Below are positions 18,122 to 27,762 of a stretch of 64,000 nucleotides of DNA, one piece after another. The stretch comes from an uncultured Reyranella sp. (GTDB taxonomy: Bacteria; Pseudomonadota; Alphaproteobacteria; Reyranellales; Reyranellaceae). The notes beneath the pieces are model-generated. The model saw nothing but the letters and a program-made list of their open reading frames with translations. It was not told the origin of the DNA and did not search any database. Location of the stretch: NCBI GenBank assembly GCA_937915145.1, contig CALDNT010000037.1, forward strand, positions 90,016-154,015, read 5' to 3'. Both the position numbers and the translations under genes were made by a program. Every line of letters starts with the position of its first letter. The first letter of the stretch is position 1.

Positions 18122-19998
18122 CACGCAGCCTTCATAGTCCGCGCAGCGCGCAGAAGTGTCCGGAGTTCCGGGCGGCAGGAACCACAGTTGGTGCCGGCGC
18201 GAGTGGCAGCACCAATTGAATCGAGCGTGATCGCGCCGTCGGCAATCGCCACCTTTACCGACGCACATGACACTCCGAAGCAGGCACAGATATCGTCGCC
18301 ACGATCGACCGCGTTGCCCCCGTTCAGCAGCGCGTTGCGATCTTCGACGCGCAATTGGTCCATTGTCATAAATGGAGCCAGCCGCTGGCGCGCCGCTTCG
18401 TCCCGCGACTCGCCGAGCATCACCATGGCTTCGAGCCGGCCATCGCTGATCACTGCACGAACGCCGAGTTCGCCGTTCAGCCACGGTCCGGGATTGGTTG
18501 CACTCACGGCCGCCGAGAGGGCCTGTTGTGCAAGTGCGAGCGGCTGCTCCCCCGCCAACAGATAGGCGTGATAGCCGGCGCCTCTCACTCGCGTCCAATA
18601 GGTCACTTCTGGCAGCATCACCGGCCTGATAGCGAGAATCGTGCCATGCCAACGCATATCTAGACGGCGAATTTCGACCGGTGTGTGCTTCAGCTCGGGC
18701 TGACCGGAGATCGGATCGACAGCCGGGTTGACGGCGACGTTGATGGCACCGGCCCGCGAAATCTGCGCCGTCCAGTGCATGGGAGCGAACACCTCGCCCG
18801 CCCGCACGGCGTCCGTCACATGTACCTTCAGCACGGCCCGTCCCCAGTCACTCGCCACTTCGGCAATATCGCCGTTCACAAGCCGGCGGACGGCCGCATC
18901 GGCAGGGTGCAGCTCGACCGTCGGCTCGGGCCGATGGCCGGCGAGACGGGCGGATTTCCCCGTCCGAGTCATGGTGTGCCACTGGTCGCGCACTCGTCCG
19001 GTGTTGAGGCGCAGCGGTTGCGCGGCGCTCGGCGCGTGGGCCGGCTCGCGTGGCACCGTCGCGATGAATCGCGCCCGGCCGTCGGAATGAAGGAAGCCAC
19101 CGTCGGCGAAGAAGCGCGCGCCGGTCCACGCCCGGTCCGCGCGGGCCGGCCAGATGAACGGTGCCAGGGACGCATAGTCGCGATCACTCAAGTCGGCGCG
19201 AGCGCCGATATCGAAGCCACGGGTTCCACCATTCTCAAAAGCGGAGAGGGCGGCATGCTCACGGAAGATGTCCGCAACGCTTGTCCACTCAAAGGCTTGT
19301 CCGAAACCCAGGCGGCGCGCGACCTCGGCGACAATCCACCAGTCCTGACGCGCCTCGCCCGGTACGGGCAGAAACGGGCGTTGGCGTGAGATGCCGCGTT
19401 CGGAGTTGGTAACTGTGCCGTCCTTCTCGCCCCACGCCAGTGCCGGCAAGCGGATACGGCAGGCATCGACCGTGTCGCTGGCGCGCACCGCCTCGGAAAC
19501 GATCGACAGATCGCAATCCCGCAGCGCCGCACGCACGGATGCGGCATCGGGCAGGCTGGCGACCGGATTGGTCGCCATGACCCACACCGCCTTGATCCGA
19601 CCGGACTTCACCGCCTCGAACAGCTCGACTGCCTTCAACCCCGGCCGTTGCGCCATCCGGGAGCTTTTCCAAAAGCGTCCGACGCGGGCGACATCCTCGG
19701 GAGTGAAGTCCATGTGGGCGGCCAGCGTATTGCTGAGCGCGCCAACCTCCCTGCCGCCCATGGCGTTGGGTTGGCCGGTGATCGAGAACGGCCCCATACC
19801 CGGTCGACCGATACGCCCCGTCAACAGATGACAGTTGATGATGGCATTGACCTTGGTGGCCCATGATGCCTCGCGACAGATCTCGACCTCGAGTCCGTGG
19901 CGGCCGAACACACCCAGTTCCTTCGCCAGCACGACCGGCGCGCAGTCAACGAGAGGGATGATCCTCAGCGTCAGCTTCGGTCGTTTCAGATCGGCCAT
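18121..19998 (-). CDS. Chimeric ORF: N-terminus of NrtA/CmpA-type binding protein (~48 aa) fused in frame to C-terminal part of assimilatory nitrate reductase (molybdopterin region + Fer2_BFD domain); probably a deletion product
   Basis: LRIIPLVDCAPVVLAKELGVFGRHGLEVEICREASWAT (NrtA-like) then KVNAIINCHLLTGRIGRPGMGPFSITGQPNAMGGREVG (NasA internal); C-terminus CACFGVSCASVKVAI...GTNCGSCRPELRTLL. Confidence 0.85.
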   Translation of the reverse strand: MADLKRPKLTLRIIPLVDCAPVVLAKELGVFGRHGLEVEICREASWATKVNAIINCHLLTGRIGRPGMGPFSITGQPNAMGGREVGALSNTLAAHMDFTPEDVARVGRFWKSSRMAQRPGLKAVELFEAVKSGRIKAVWVMATNPVASLPDAASVRAALRDCDLSIVSEAVRASDTVDACRIRLPALAWGEKDGTVTNSERGISRQRPFLPVPGEARQDWWIVAEVARRLGFGQAFEWTSVADIFREHAALSAFENGGTRGFDIGARADLSDRDYASLAPFIWPARADRAWTGARFFADGGFLHSDGRARFIATVPREPAHAPSAAQPLRLNTGRVRDQWHTMTRTGKSARLAGHRPEPTVELHPADAAVRRLVNGDIAEVASDWGRAVLKVHVTDAVRAGEVFAPMHWTAQISRAGAINVAVNPAVDPISGQPELKHTPVEIRRLDMRWHGTILAIRPVMLPEVTYWTRVRGAGYHAYLLAGEQPLALAQQALSAAVSATNPGPWLNGELGVRAVISDGRLEAMVMLGESRDEAARQRLAPFMTMDQLRVEDRNALLNGGNAVDRGDDICACFGVSCASVKVAIADGAITLDSIGAATRAGTNCGSCRPELRTLLRAARTMKAA

Positions 19999-20149
19999 CG
20001 CCGCGCCGTCGACGATCTAATTAGTTGATTTATAATGTATTTTATTCTCTTGGCGGAGATTGTACCGGCGACCCCGGGCGGGTCCAGCAGGCGCGGCATG
20101 GCGCTCGCATGCGCAGCATGACCATCTCGCAGCCATCACGGCGAGCTTA

Positions 20150-20779
20150 TTATTTGAGCACTTTGACGTAGGTGACGATGTCCTGGGCAACTTCGCCGAT
20201 GCGCTTGTTCTGATCCATGGCGAGCTTACGCAGCAGTCGATAGGCGGCCTCTTCGGCGAGCCCCTTTTGCTCCATCAGCAGCCCCTTGGCCCGGTCGACC
20301 ATCTTGCGCTCTACCAAGGAAAGCCGGGCACGATCGAGCTCCTCGCGCATCGAGTGGTAGCAATTGAAGTGGGCAACGGCCACATCAACGACCGACCGCA
20401 CACGGTCTTCGGCCAATCCCTTCACGACATAGGCCGAGACGCCCGCCTCCATGGCCGCGGCGATTGTTGCGGGGTCCGACCGATCGGCGAACAGCGCGAT
20501 CGGCCGCGGTTGTTGCTCAGTGCTGCGACGCATGTCTTCAATCGAATCGCGGCTGGGACTGTCGATACTTACGACGATGACGTCCGGCCGCAGGGCGCTG
20601 ACCCGCGCGGGAAGGTCATGCGTGCCGTCGAGTCGCGCGAGCAGGATGTAGCCAGCGTTGCGCAAGCCTGTCTCGACGATGTCGGCACGCGCAGGATTGT
20701 CGTCGATCAGCAGTACGGACAGCGTTTTTGTCACAGGGGCCAGGGGAGTGGATTGCGACCCTGGAGCCGCAACTTCCAT
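20150..20779 (-). CDS. nasT: ANTAR-domain response regulator (NasT-like)
   Basis: LSVLLIDDNPARADIVETGL receiver; C-terminal RARLSLVERKMVDRAKGLLMEQKGLAEEAAYRLLRKLAMDQNKRIGEVAQDIV ANTAR; next to nitrate assimilation remnants. Confidence 0.85.
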   Translation of the reverse strand: MEVAAPGSQSTPLAPVTKTLSVLLIDDNPARADIVETGLRNAGYILLARLDGTHDLPARVSALRPDVIVVSIDSPSRDSIEDMRRSTEQQPRPIALFADRSDPATIAAAMEAGVSAYVVKGLAEDRVRSVVDVAVAHFNCYHSMREELDRARLSLVERKMVDRAKGLLMEQKGLAEEAAYRLLRKLAMDQNKRIGEVAQDIVTYVKVLK

Positions 20780-20788
20780 GCCATCTGC

Positions 20789-22729
20789 TCAGGGCGCTGA
20801 ATCGACGAGCTTTCCGTCTTCCCACAAGCCGGCACGCACCTGGCCGTCGACACCAGTGACCTGACCGTAGCCTTGCCGCCGGTTGCCGCGAAAGCCGCCT
20901 TCGTAGCGTTCGCCGTCACCGAGCGTTTCGACCCCTGGGCCATCCAGCATGTCGGCATGGAATTCACCGGACTGCACGAGGCTGGGCTTAGCCAGCGTAC
21001 GACGAACGCCCAAGCCTTCCAGACGCCCCGCGACGAAGTTTCCTTCGGCGCGTTCGATGCCCGGCCTCTCACGAACACCGAGCCCCGTCGACTGGCCAGC
21101 GCGCCATTGTCCAGTGTAGCGCGTATCGTTACCCAGCCGCACGATGCCAAGACCGTTCAGCTGATCGGCATCCCAGTCCCCCGCCTGACGCTCGCCGTTG
21201 GTCAGATCGGCAACACCAAGACCCTGGCGTTTGCCGGCCACGACCTGGCCGACATAGCTGGCGCCGCCATCGTACGATAGCCGCTCTACGTTCTCGAGGG
21301 CGGGGCTGGCAGCGCGGGCCGCCACAATGCGCGCCTCGCCCGCCATCGACCGCGCGGCCTTGGACGCCTCGTCGGCACGATCGAGCACCGCACGTGCCTC
21401 GGACGCCGAGCGCTGGGCCTGGTCCATCAACGCTTTCTGCGCCGAACGATCCGGAGAAGGTGGTTGCGTCGGCGCCGCGGCCGGCGAAGTCGCGGCAGGA
21501 GCGACAGACGGCCCGGCGGGCAACGAAGGCGATGGCGATGGCGAAGCCGGCGACTGTGTCACGACCGGAATCGGCGGTGCCTCAGCCGCGGGGCGATCCG
21601 GCGGCGGGGCGACGGCAAATACGTCGCGTAGTTCCGGCTGAATTCGCCAAAGCGCCACGGCCACAACGGCAAGCAGCGCGACGATCGCCCAGAGTCCTGC
21701 CCAAGATCGCCGTGAGCGCGGCGGTGGTGGTGGCGACGGCAGTGGCACAGACGAAACGGGCTTGCCGCTTTCACGGCGAACACCACCGAGGCGTGGTGCA
21801 GCGGTCGCACCCGGCAACCGCTGAGTCAGCGCATCATCGGCCTGCGGCAGCGGGGCGCCAAACATGACACTCCAGTCGGCGACGGTCTGTGGTCGCTGAT
21901 CCGGCGCGAACGCAAGCCCACGGTCAATGGCAACGAGCAGTGTCTGATCGAAGCGATCCGCCTGCGTCACTGCCAGGGGTCGATACGGATCGGCGCCGAC
22001 CCGGCTCACCGCCTCCGGCGGCGGGATGCCGGCGACAGCGTGATGCAAGACCGCCGCAGCGGAATAGATGTCGCTCCACGGACCCTGCTTGCCGTCGAGG
22101 GCGTACTGCTCGATGGGCGCGTACTGCGGCGTCAGAATGCTGGTCAGGGTTCGCGTGCGCCCCCCCATGGCCTGACGTGCCGCACCGAAGTCGATGAGGA
22201 CCGGTACGCCGTCATGCCTGACGATGATGTTCGATGGCTTGATGTCACGGTGAAGAAAACCTTGAGCGTGCACGGCGCGCAGCCCACTCAACAGCCCCTC
22301 GGCAAGGCGGGTCACTTCGTCAGGCTGCAACCGGCGCTTCGGCTCCCGTAGTAGCTGCGCTACGCTGCGGCCGTCTTCGAACTCCATGACTGTGTAGGCG
22401 GTGCTGTGGGCCTCGAAGTAGCGGAGCACCGGGACGATGTGGGCGTGACGAAACCGCGCCAAGGCGCGGGCTTCGTCGAGAAACCGTTCCCGGCCCCAGA
22501 CGAAATCATCGGCAAAGCGCGCACCGCGCGATACCACCTCGCCATCCGGCCGTCGGACGGCGAACTCAACCGGGAAGTACTCCTTGATGGCTACGAATTT
22601 GGTGAGCTGGGTGTCGAAGGCACGATAGGTGATACCGAATCCACCGTGCCCGATGATTGCATCGAGCCGATAGTCGCCGAGCCGCGTTCCGAGCGGCAGG
22701 GCCTGATCGTTTTCATGTGACATGGGCAC
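20789..22729 (-). CDS. Ser/Thr protein kinase with TM helix and C-terminal MORN repeats
   Basis: Kinase motifs IGHGGFGITYRAFD, FLHRDIKPSNIIV, LIDFGAARQ, QYAPIEQY; TM AGLWAIVALLAVVAVALW; YVGQVVAGKRQGLGVADL..., YTGQWRAGQSTGLGV..., YEGGFRGNRRQGYGQV. Start 22729 or 22720. Confidence 0.93.
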   Translation of the reverse strand: MPMSHENDQALPLGTRLGDYRLDAIIGHGGFGITYRAFDTQLTKFVAIKEYFPVEFAVRRPDGEVVSRGARFADDFVWGRERFLDEARALARFRHAHIVPVLRYFEAHSTAYTVMEFEDGRSVAQLLREPKRRLQPDEVTRLAEGLLSGLRAVHAQGFLHRDIKPSNIIVRHDGVPVLIDFGAARQAMGGRTRTLTSILTPQYAPIEQYALDGKQGPWSDIYSAAAVLHHAVAGIPPPEAVSRVGADPYRPLAVTQADRFDQTLLVAIDRGLAFAPDQRPQTVADWSVMFGAPLPQADDALTQRLPGATAAPRLGGVRRESGKPVSSVPLPSPPPPPRSRRSWAGLWAIVALLAVVAVALWRIQPELRDVFAVAPPPDRPAAEAPPIPVVTQSPASPSPSPSLPAGPSVAPAATSPAAAPTQPPSPDRSAQKALMDQAQRSASEARAVLDRADEASKAARSMAGEARIVAARAASPALENVERLSYDGGASYVGQVVAGKRQGLGVADLTNGERQAGDWDADQLNGLGIVRLGNDTRYTGQWRAGQSTGLGVRERPGIERAEGNFVAGRLEGLGVRRTLAKPSLVQSGEFHADMLDGPGVETLGDGERYEGGFRGNRRQGYGQVTGVDGQVRAGLWEDGKLVDSAP

Positions 22730-23293
22730 GCATAACCTGATGCCCTAGATGCGCGTTCCCGGGCAGGCGCACAAGCACCCCGAGGCAGCGCGCTCCGAAC
22801 TTCAACCGCTCAGGCTCAGCGTATGCCGGCAACCACAGGCGCAGCCGCCCGGCCGGAGCCAAAATCGCGCATCTCGGAAACCAGCTGCATGGCTATGATC
22901 GCCGCGCAATGCCCTATGGCCGTCAGCAGGGTGGCAGGCCGTGTCTGCAAGTATGGCGTCGGTTCGTGTGCCCGGCGTTCGTCTGACATGGCGAACCACT
23001 CCCAAAATTGCTTCGTCAAAAACAGCCGAACAGCCCGAAATATTTGGCTAGCCCCAAAAAGAAGATATCCTCGAAGGTACTTGAATTCAATAAAATGTTT
23101 CAATCCCAATGGGTTACGAGACAATTCGTCGACAAAACTGGAGCCCACAACAGGTCGCGGTATGATGCCGCTGCGACCACTGCTTATGGTCGTCCGACCC
23201 GACCAGGTCGGCGAGGCGCCGCCAACAACGGCCGCGATATTGACGCCGAGGCGGAGTAGGATCGCCTCTCACTTGTTGGGAAAAGAGCCCGCC

Positions 23294-24049
23294 ATGAAGC
23301 CCGCGACCCAATACGACAATGCCCGGACCCTGGTCCTGACCGGTGCCAGCCGTGGCATCGGGCACGCCACGGTCAAAAAATTCAGCGCCGGCGGCTGGCG
23401 GGTGATCACGGTTTCACGCCAGCCCTTCAGCGTGCTCTGCCCGTGGCCGGGCGGTGACAAGAATCATGTGCAGATCGATCTGGCGAAACCAGACGATGTC
23501 GGCCGCGGCATCGAAGACATTCGCGAGCGCCTCGGTGGTGGTCGTCTGGACGCCCTGGTCAACAACGCGGCGATCTCGCCGAAGAATGAGGCCGGCCGCC
23601 GGTTGGGTGCCATCGACACCCAGTTCGATCTCTGGCAGCGGGTGTTCAACGTCAATTTCTTTGCGCCCGTCGCGCTGGCACGCGGCTTGATGACGGAACT
23701 GGCCGAGGCACGCGGCTGCGTGGTCAACGTAACGTCCATCGCCGGCAGTCGCGTCCATCCCTTCGCCGGATCGGCCTATGCCACCTCGAAGGCGGCGCTG
23801 GCCGCGCTGACCCGTGAGATGGCGCACGACTTCGGTCCGCGCGGCATTCGCGTAAATGCCATCGCGCCGGGAGAAATCGATACCGCGATCCTTTCGCCGG
23901 GAACCGAGCAGATCGTCGAGGAACAAATTCCGATGCGCCGCCTCGGCACGCCGGATGAAGTGGCCGACGTCATTCACTTTCTCTGCGAAAAAGGGGCAAG
24001 CTACGTTTCAGGCGCCGAGATCCAGATCAACGGCGGCCAGCACGTATAG
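23294..24049 (+). CDS. SDR family oxidoreductase
   Basis: TLVLTGASRGIGHATVKKF; LVNNAAIS; SAYATSKAALAALTREMAHDFGPRGIRVNAIAPGEIDT. Confidence 0.95.
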   Translation: MKPATQYDNARTLVLTGASRGIGHATVKKFSAGGWRVITVSRQPFSVLCPWPGGDKNHVQIDLAKPDDVGRGIEDIRERLGGGRLDALVNNAAISPKNEAGRRLGAIDTQFDLWQRVFNVNFFAPVALARGLMTELAEARGCVVNVTSIAGSRVHPFAGSAYATSKAALAALTREMAHDFGPRGIRVNAIAPGEIDTAILSPGTEQIVEEQIPMRRLGTPDEVADVIHFLCEKGASYVSGAEIQINGGQHV

Positions 24050-24055
24050 GAGGCG

Positions 24056-24862
24056 ATGATGGACACCACGATCACAACGCTGCGGGGCGAAACCGGTCGC
24101 GACGCCCGCCGTCGAATCCGCGCCGGCGGCCACCGCCTGCCGACCTCTGGCATGGCGCCGGGCTATGTGCAGGGCAATCTCGCCATCCTGCCCAAGGAAT
24201 TTGCCGCCGATTTCGCCCGCTTTTGCCAGCTTAACCCCAAGCCCTGCCCGCTGCTCGCGTCTTCGGAACCGGGCGACCCGCGCCTGCCTGCGCTGGGCGA
24301 GGATCTCGACATCCGCACCGACATCCCTCGCTACCGCATCTGGAAGAAGGGTGAACTCGTCGAGGAAGTGAACGACCTCAAGAAAGTGTGGCGCGACGAT
24401 CTCGTATCGTTCGTGCTCGGCTGCTCGTTCTCGTTCGAGGAAGCGCTGATCGAGAACGGCCTCGAACTGCGCCACCAGACCTGCAACAGCAACGTGCCGA
24501 TGTACCGGACCAATATCGAGTGCACGCCGTCCGGCCCGTTCCACGGGCCGATGGTCGTCTCGATGCGCCCATTCAAGCCCGCCGATGCCATCCGTGCCGT
24601 GCAGGTCACCACACGGTTTCCCTCGGTGCACGGCGCGCCGGTACATCTCGGCAAGCCCGAACTGATCGGCATCAAGGATATCGCCAAGCCGGACTACGGC
24701 GATGCCGTGCCGGTGCGTGACGACGAATTCCCGGTATTCTGGGCCTGCGGCGTCACCCCGCAATCGGTCGTGGCTACAGTGAAGCCCGAGTTCTGCATCA
24801 CCCATGCCCCCGGCTACATGCTGGTGACCGACCTTCTGAATTCGCGGCTTGCCGTCCTCTGA
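24056..24862 (+). CDS. DUF1445 family (putative hydro-lyase)
   Basis: [89 protein letters not shown]. Confidence 0.9.
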   Translation: MMDTTITTLRGETGRDARRRIRAGGHRLPTSGMAPGYVQGNLAILPKEFAADFARFCQLNPKPCPLLASSEPGDPRLPALGEDLDIRTDIPRYRIWKKGELVEEVNDLKKVWRDDLVSFVLGCSFSFEEALIENGLELRHQTCNSNVPMYRTNIECTPSGPFHGPMVVSMRPFKPADAIRAVQVTTRFPSVHGAPVHLGKPELIGIKDIAKPDYGDAVPVRDDEFPVFWACGVTPQSVVATVKPEFCITHAPGYMLVTDLLNSRLAVL

Positions 24863-25551
24863 TGATGGCGCGTCTTGCATTTGACGGCCACGCCAAGGGC
24901 GCCGTGGAGAGTGTCACTGTCGACATCGAGAACCTGGTGATCGCCGGCTGGACCGGTCGCGACGTGACTGCGCTCAATCAACACATCGAGGAATTGAAGT
25001 CGATCGGCGTCCAGCCGCCCTCGCGGGTGCCGATTTACTACCGCGCCGCGGCGCAGATGCTGACCCAGGCCGACGCCATCCAGGTGCTGGGCGACGACAG
25101 CTCGGGCGAGGTCGAGCCCGTGCTGATCGGCGCGTCCGGCCGCCTCTGGGTCACCGTCGGCGCCGACCATACCGACCGCAGAGTCGAAAGCTACGGCATC
25201 GCCATTTCCAAGCAGATGTGCGCCAAGCCGATCGGCCGCGTCGCCTGGCGCTTCGAGGAAGTTGAACCACATTGGGACAGGCTGCTGCTGCGCAGCTTCG
25301 TCCACGAGGGTGGCAAGCGGGTTCTCTATCAGGAAGGCCCGCTGGCCCATATTCGCGATCCGCGCGAACTGATCTTCGGCTGGCGGGACGACAAGCGCCT
25401 GCCCATGGGCACCGTCATGTTCTGCGGCACCATGCCGGCCATCGGCACGATCCGCCCGTCGCCGCGCTTTGAGATGGAGCTCGACGATCCGGTGCTCGGC
25501 CGCAAGATCTCCCACGCCTACGACATTGAGGCGCTTCCCGTCGTTTCCTGA
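24862..25551 (+). CDS. DUF2848 family protein
   Basis: LVIAGWTGRDVTALNQHIEELKSIGVQPPSRVPIYYRAA; DHTDRRVESYGIAISKQMCAKP; TGATG junction with the upstream gene. Confidence 0.85.
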   Translation: MMARLAFDGHAKGAVESVTVDIENLVIAGWTGRDVTALNQHIEELKSIGVQPPSRVPIYYRAAAQMLTQADAIQVLGDDSSGEVEPVLIGASGRLWVTVGADHTDRRVESYGIAISKQMCAKPIGRVAWRFEEVEPHWDRLLLRSFVHEGGKRVLYQEGPLAHIRDPRELIFGWRDDKRLPMGTVMFCGTMPAIGTIRPSPRFEMELDDPVLGRKISHAYDIEALPVVS

Positions 25552-26366
25552 TCGGAAACGAAATCCACCAGGGCGGTTACGACCGCCGGATCGGCGAGCA
25601 ACCGATTGTGGCCGAGGCCCCGAGTGATGATGAGCTTGGCAGTCGAGAGCATATGTGCCGACCGCGCAGCCTCGCGTACCGGAACCCGGCGGTCGTTCTG
25701 ATCGTGGATCAGCAGAACCGGCAGATCGAGCCTGGCAGCGATGTGGCGAACATCGAAATCGTCGGCCGGACGACCGACGCGACTTTCGACCGACTCGATA
25801 AAGGCCGCCGCACCCCGCTTGGATAGACCGACTGACTGGGCGAAGCGCAGTAGTTCACGCTTGAGGCCGGAGGGCGCGGCAACCAATGCGACCTTCCGCG
25901 CGCCGCCATGGTGGGCGACCGAGAACAAGCTCATGGCCCCACCCATCGAGTGGCCAATCACCGCGTGTACAGGACCCAAGTGCGCCAGCGTGCGCTCGAT
26001 CGTATCGATGAATCTCACCGCGGTGAGTTCGTTTCCCGCCGACTCGCCATGTGCTGGAACGTCGAGCGCTACGGCGGCGAAGCCGCCCGCCAGCAACGCA
26101 TCGATGATCGCCCCGAACTGCGCGCGGTTGCCCTCGAAGCCGTGGACCAGCAGCACCACCGGAGCGCCGCTCGTACCCCAACGCCAGGCGATCAAACCTT
26201 CATCAAGCGCGAGTCGCTCGTCAGCCGCCGGAAGGTCATGCAGCGGTGGCGGCCGAACGTGGCGGCGCGGGTTCAGCATCATCCGGCGGAACACCGGCGC
26301 CACCATGACCGGTACCACGCGGCTGGCTGCGGCGAGGGCCGCGATCGACAACGAAAGGGCGGACAT
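25518..26366 (-). CDS. Alpha/beta hydrolase
   Basis: VVLLVHGFEGNRAQFGAIIDALL; AVIGHSMGGAMSL; LPVLLIHDQNDRRVPV; GLGHNRLL. Confidence 0.92.
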   Translation of the reverse strand: MSALSLSIAALAAASRVVPVMVAPVFRRMMLNPRRHVRPPPLHDLPAADERLALDEGLIAWRWGTSGAPVVLLVHGFEGNRAQFGAIIDALLAGGFAAVALDVPAHGESAGNELTAVRFIDTIERTLAHLGPVHAVIGHSMGGAMSLFSVAHHGGARKVALVAAPSGLKRELLRFAQSVGLSKRGAAAFIESVESRVGRPADDFDVRHIAARLDLPVLLIHDQNDRRVPVREAARSAHMLSTAKLIITRGLGHNRLLADPAVVTALVDFVSDQETTGSASMS

Positions 26367-26558
26367 GGCACGTTTTCTCCATAAGTGCATCTGCACCTAA
26401 TTGGTCGCACCAACCCGATTGCTCAAACGAACTTGCGTACTGCCTTCCGTAACTTTTCTTCATGCACCGGGCGAACGCATGGCTTCCCTGCGAGGTCGGC
26501 CTTGCGCGGATAGCGGTGGTAAACGTACGTTCAGCCCATCAGGGAGGGTTAAGTACCG

Positions 26559-27758
26559 ATGATCAATGGCGCCTTTGACGGCATCACTGTGCTCGACTTC
26601 ACGCAGGGCATCGCGGGCCCGCACGCCTCGATGCTGCTCGCCCTGCATGGCGCCGACGTCATCAAGATCGAGCCGCCGGAAGGCGACTGGGGCCGGGCCC
26701 TGGGCGAACTGAAGGGCGACCACTGCGCCCATTCCGTCGCCTTCAATCGCGGCAAGCGCAGCATTGCAGTCGACCTCAAGTCGCCCGACGGCCTGGCCAT
26801 CGTGAAGAAGATCGCGGCCAAGGCCGATGTCGTGATGGAAAGCTTCCGGCCGGGCGTGATCCAGCGATTAGGCTTTGGCTACGAAGAGATGAAGAAGCTC
26901 AATCCCAAGGTCGTCTATTGCTCGATCTCGGGCTTTGGCCAGAGCGGGCCCTACAGCAAACGGCCGACGGTCGACGGCCTGATCCAGGCCTTCAGCGGCA
27001 TGATGGTGATGAACAAGATGCCGGACGGCACGCCGTGGCGTCAGGGTATGATCGCCGTCGACGTGACGACCGGGCTCTACACTTTCCAGGCGCTCAGCAC
27101 CGCCATCATCCGCCAGTTCCGCTTCGGCGAAGGCTGCTTCATCGATTCGAGCCTGATGCGCTCGGCAGCCGCCTTTCAAGGCGCCAAGCTGATGGAGTGG
27201 GTGTTCTCAAAGGGCGCGCCGCCGGTCCTCTACATGCCGGCCGGCAGCTACAAGTCGAAGAACGGCTACATCATGGTGAGCGCCATGCGGCCGCATCATT
27301 TTCGCCTGCTGTTCGAGCTGATCGGGCGCCAGGACATCGCCGACGATCCCGACCTGCAGAGCCACAACGATCGCATCAAGAACGCGGCAAGGATCATCAA
27401 GGCCCTGAATGAGACGATGCCGACCAAGACCACCGAGGAATGGATCTCAATCCTGCAGCCCAAGGACGTGTTCTGCGAGCGGGTGAACAATTACTCCGAC
27501 TATCTCGACCATCCGCATGTGAAGGAATCGGGCGCGATCGACTGGATCGAGCAGGACGGCTTCGGCCGCATGCCAGTCGCCAACATCCCGGGCCTGCCGC
27601 CAGCTTCGACGCACGAACCCCAGCAGCACGCGCCACATATCGGCGAGGATGGGCCGGATATCCTGCGCGAGCTGGGCTACGGCGCCACCGAAATCGAGGC
27701 GATGCAGTCACGGGGCGGCGTGTGCGCCCCGGCGCCGACAGCCCAGGCAGCCGAGTAA
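26559..27758 (+). CDS. CaiB/BaiF CoA-transferase family protein
   Basis: VLDFTQGIAGPHASMLLALHGADVIKIEPPEGDWGR; NRGKRSIAVDLKSPDGLAIVKKIAAKADVVMESFRPG; SISGFGQSGPYSKRPTVDGLIQAFSG. Confidence 0.95.
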   Translation: MINGAFDGITVLDFTQGIAGPHASMLLALHGADVIKIEPPEGDWGRALGELKGDHCAHSVAFNRGKRSIAVDLKSPDGLAIVKKIAAKADVVMESFRPGVIQRLGFGYEEMKKLNPKVVYCSISGFGQSGPYSKRPTVDGLIQAFSGMMVMNKMPDGTPWRQGMIAVDVTTGLYTFQALSTAIIRQFRFGEGCFIDSSLMRSAAAFQGAKLMEWVFSKGAPPVLYMPAGSYKSKNGYIMVSAMRPHHFRLLFELIGRQDIADDPDLQSHNDRIKNAARIIKALNETMPTKTTEEWISILQPKDVFCERVNNYSDYLDHPHVKESGAIDWIEQDGFGRMPVANIPGLPPASTHEPQQHAPHIGEDGPDILRELGYGATEIEAMQSRGGVCAPAPTAQAAE

Positions 27759-27762
27759 ATCA

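Noticed and set aside
18121-19998. Functional nitrate reductase annotation
   Set aside because: The N-terminal [4Fe-4S] and first molybdopterin-binding parts are absent and replaced by an NrtA fragment.
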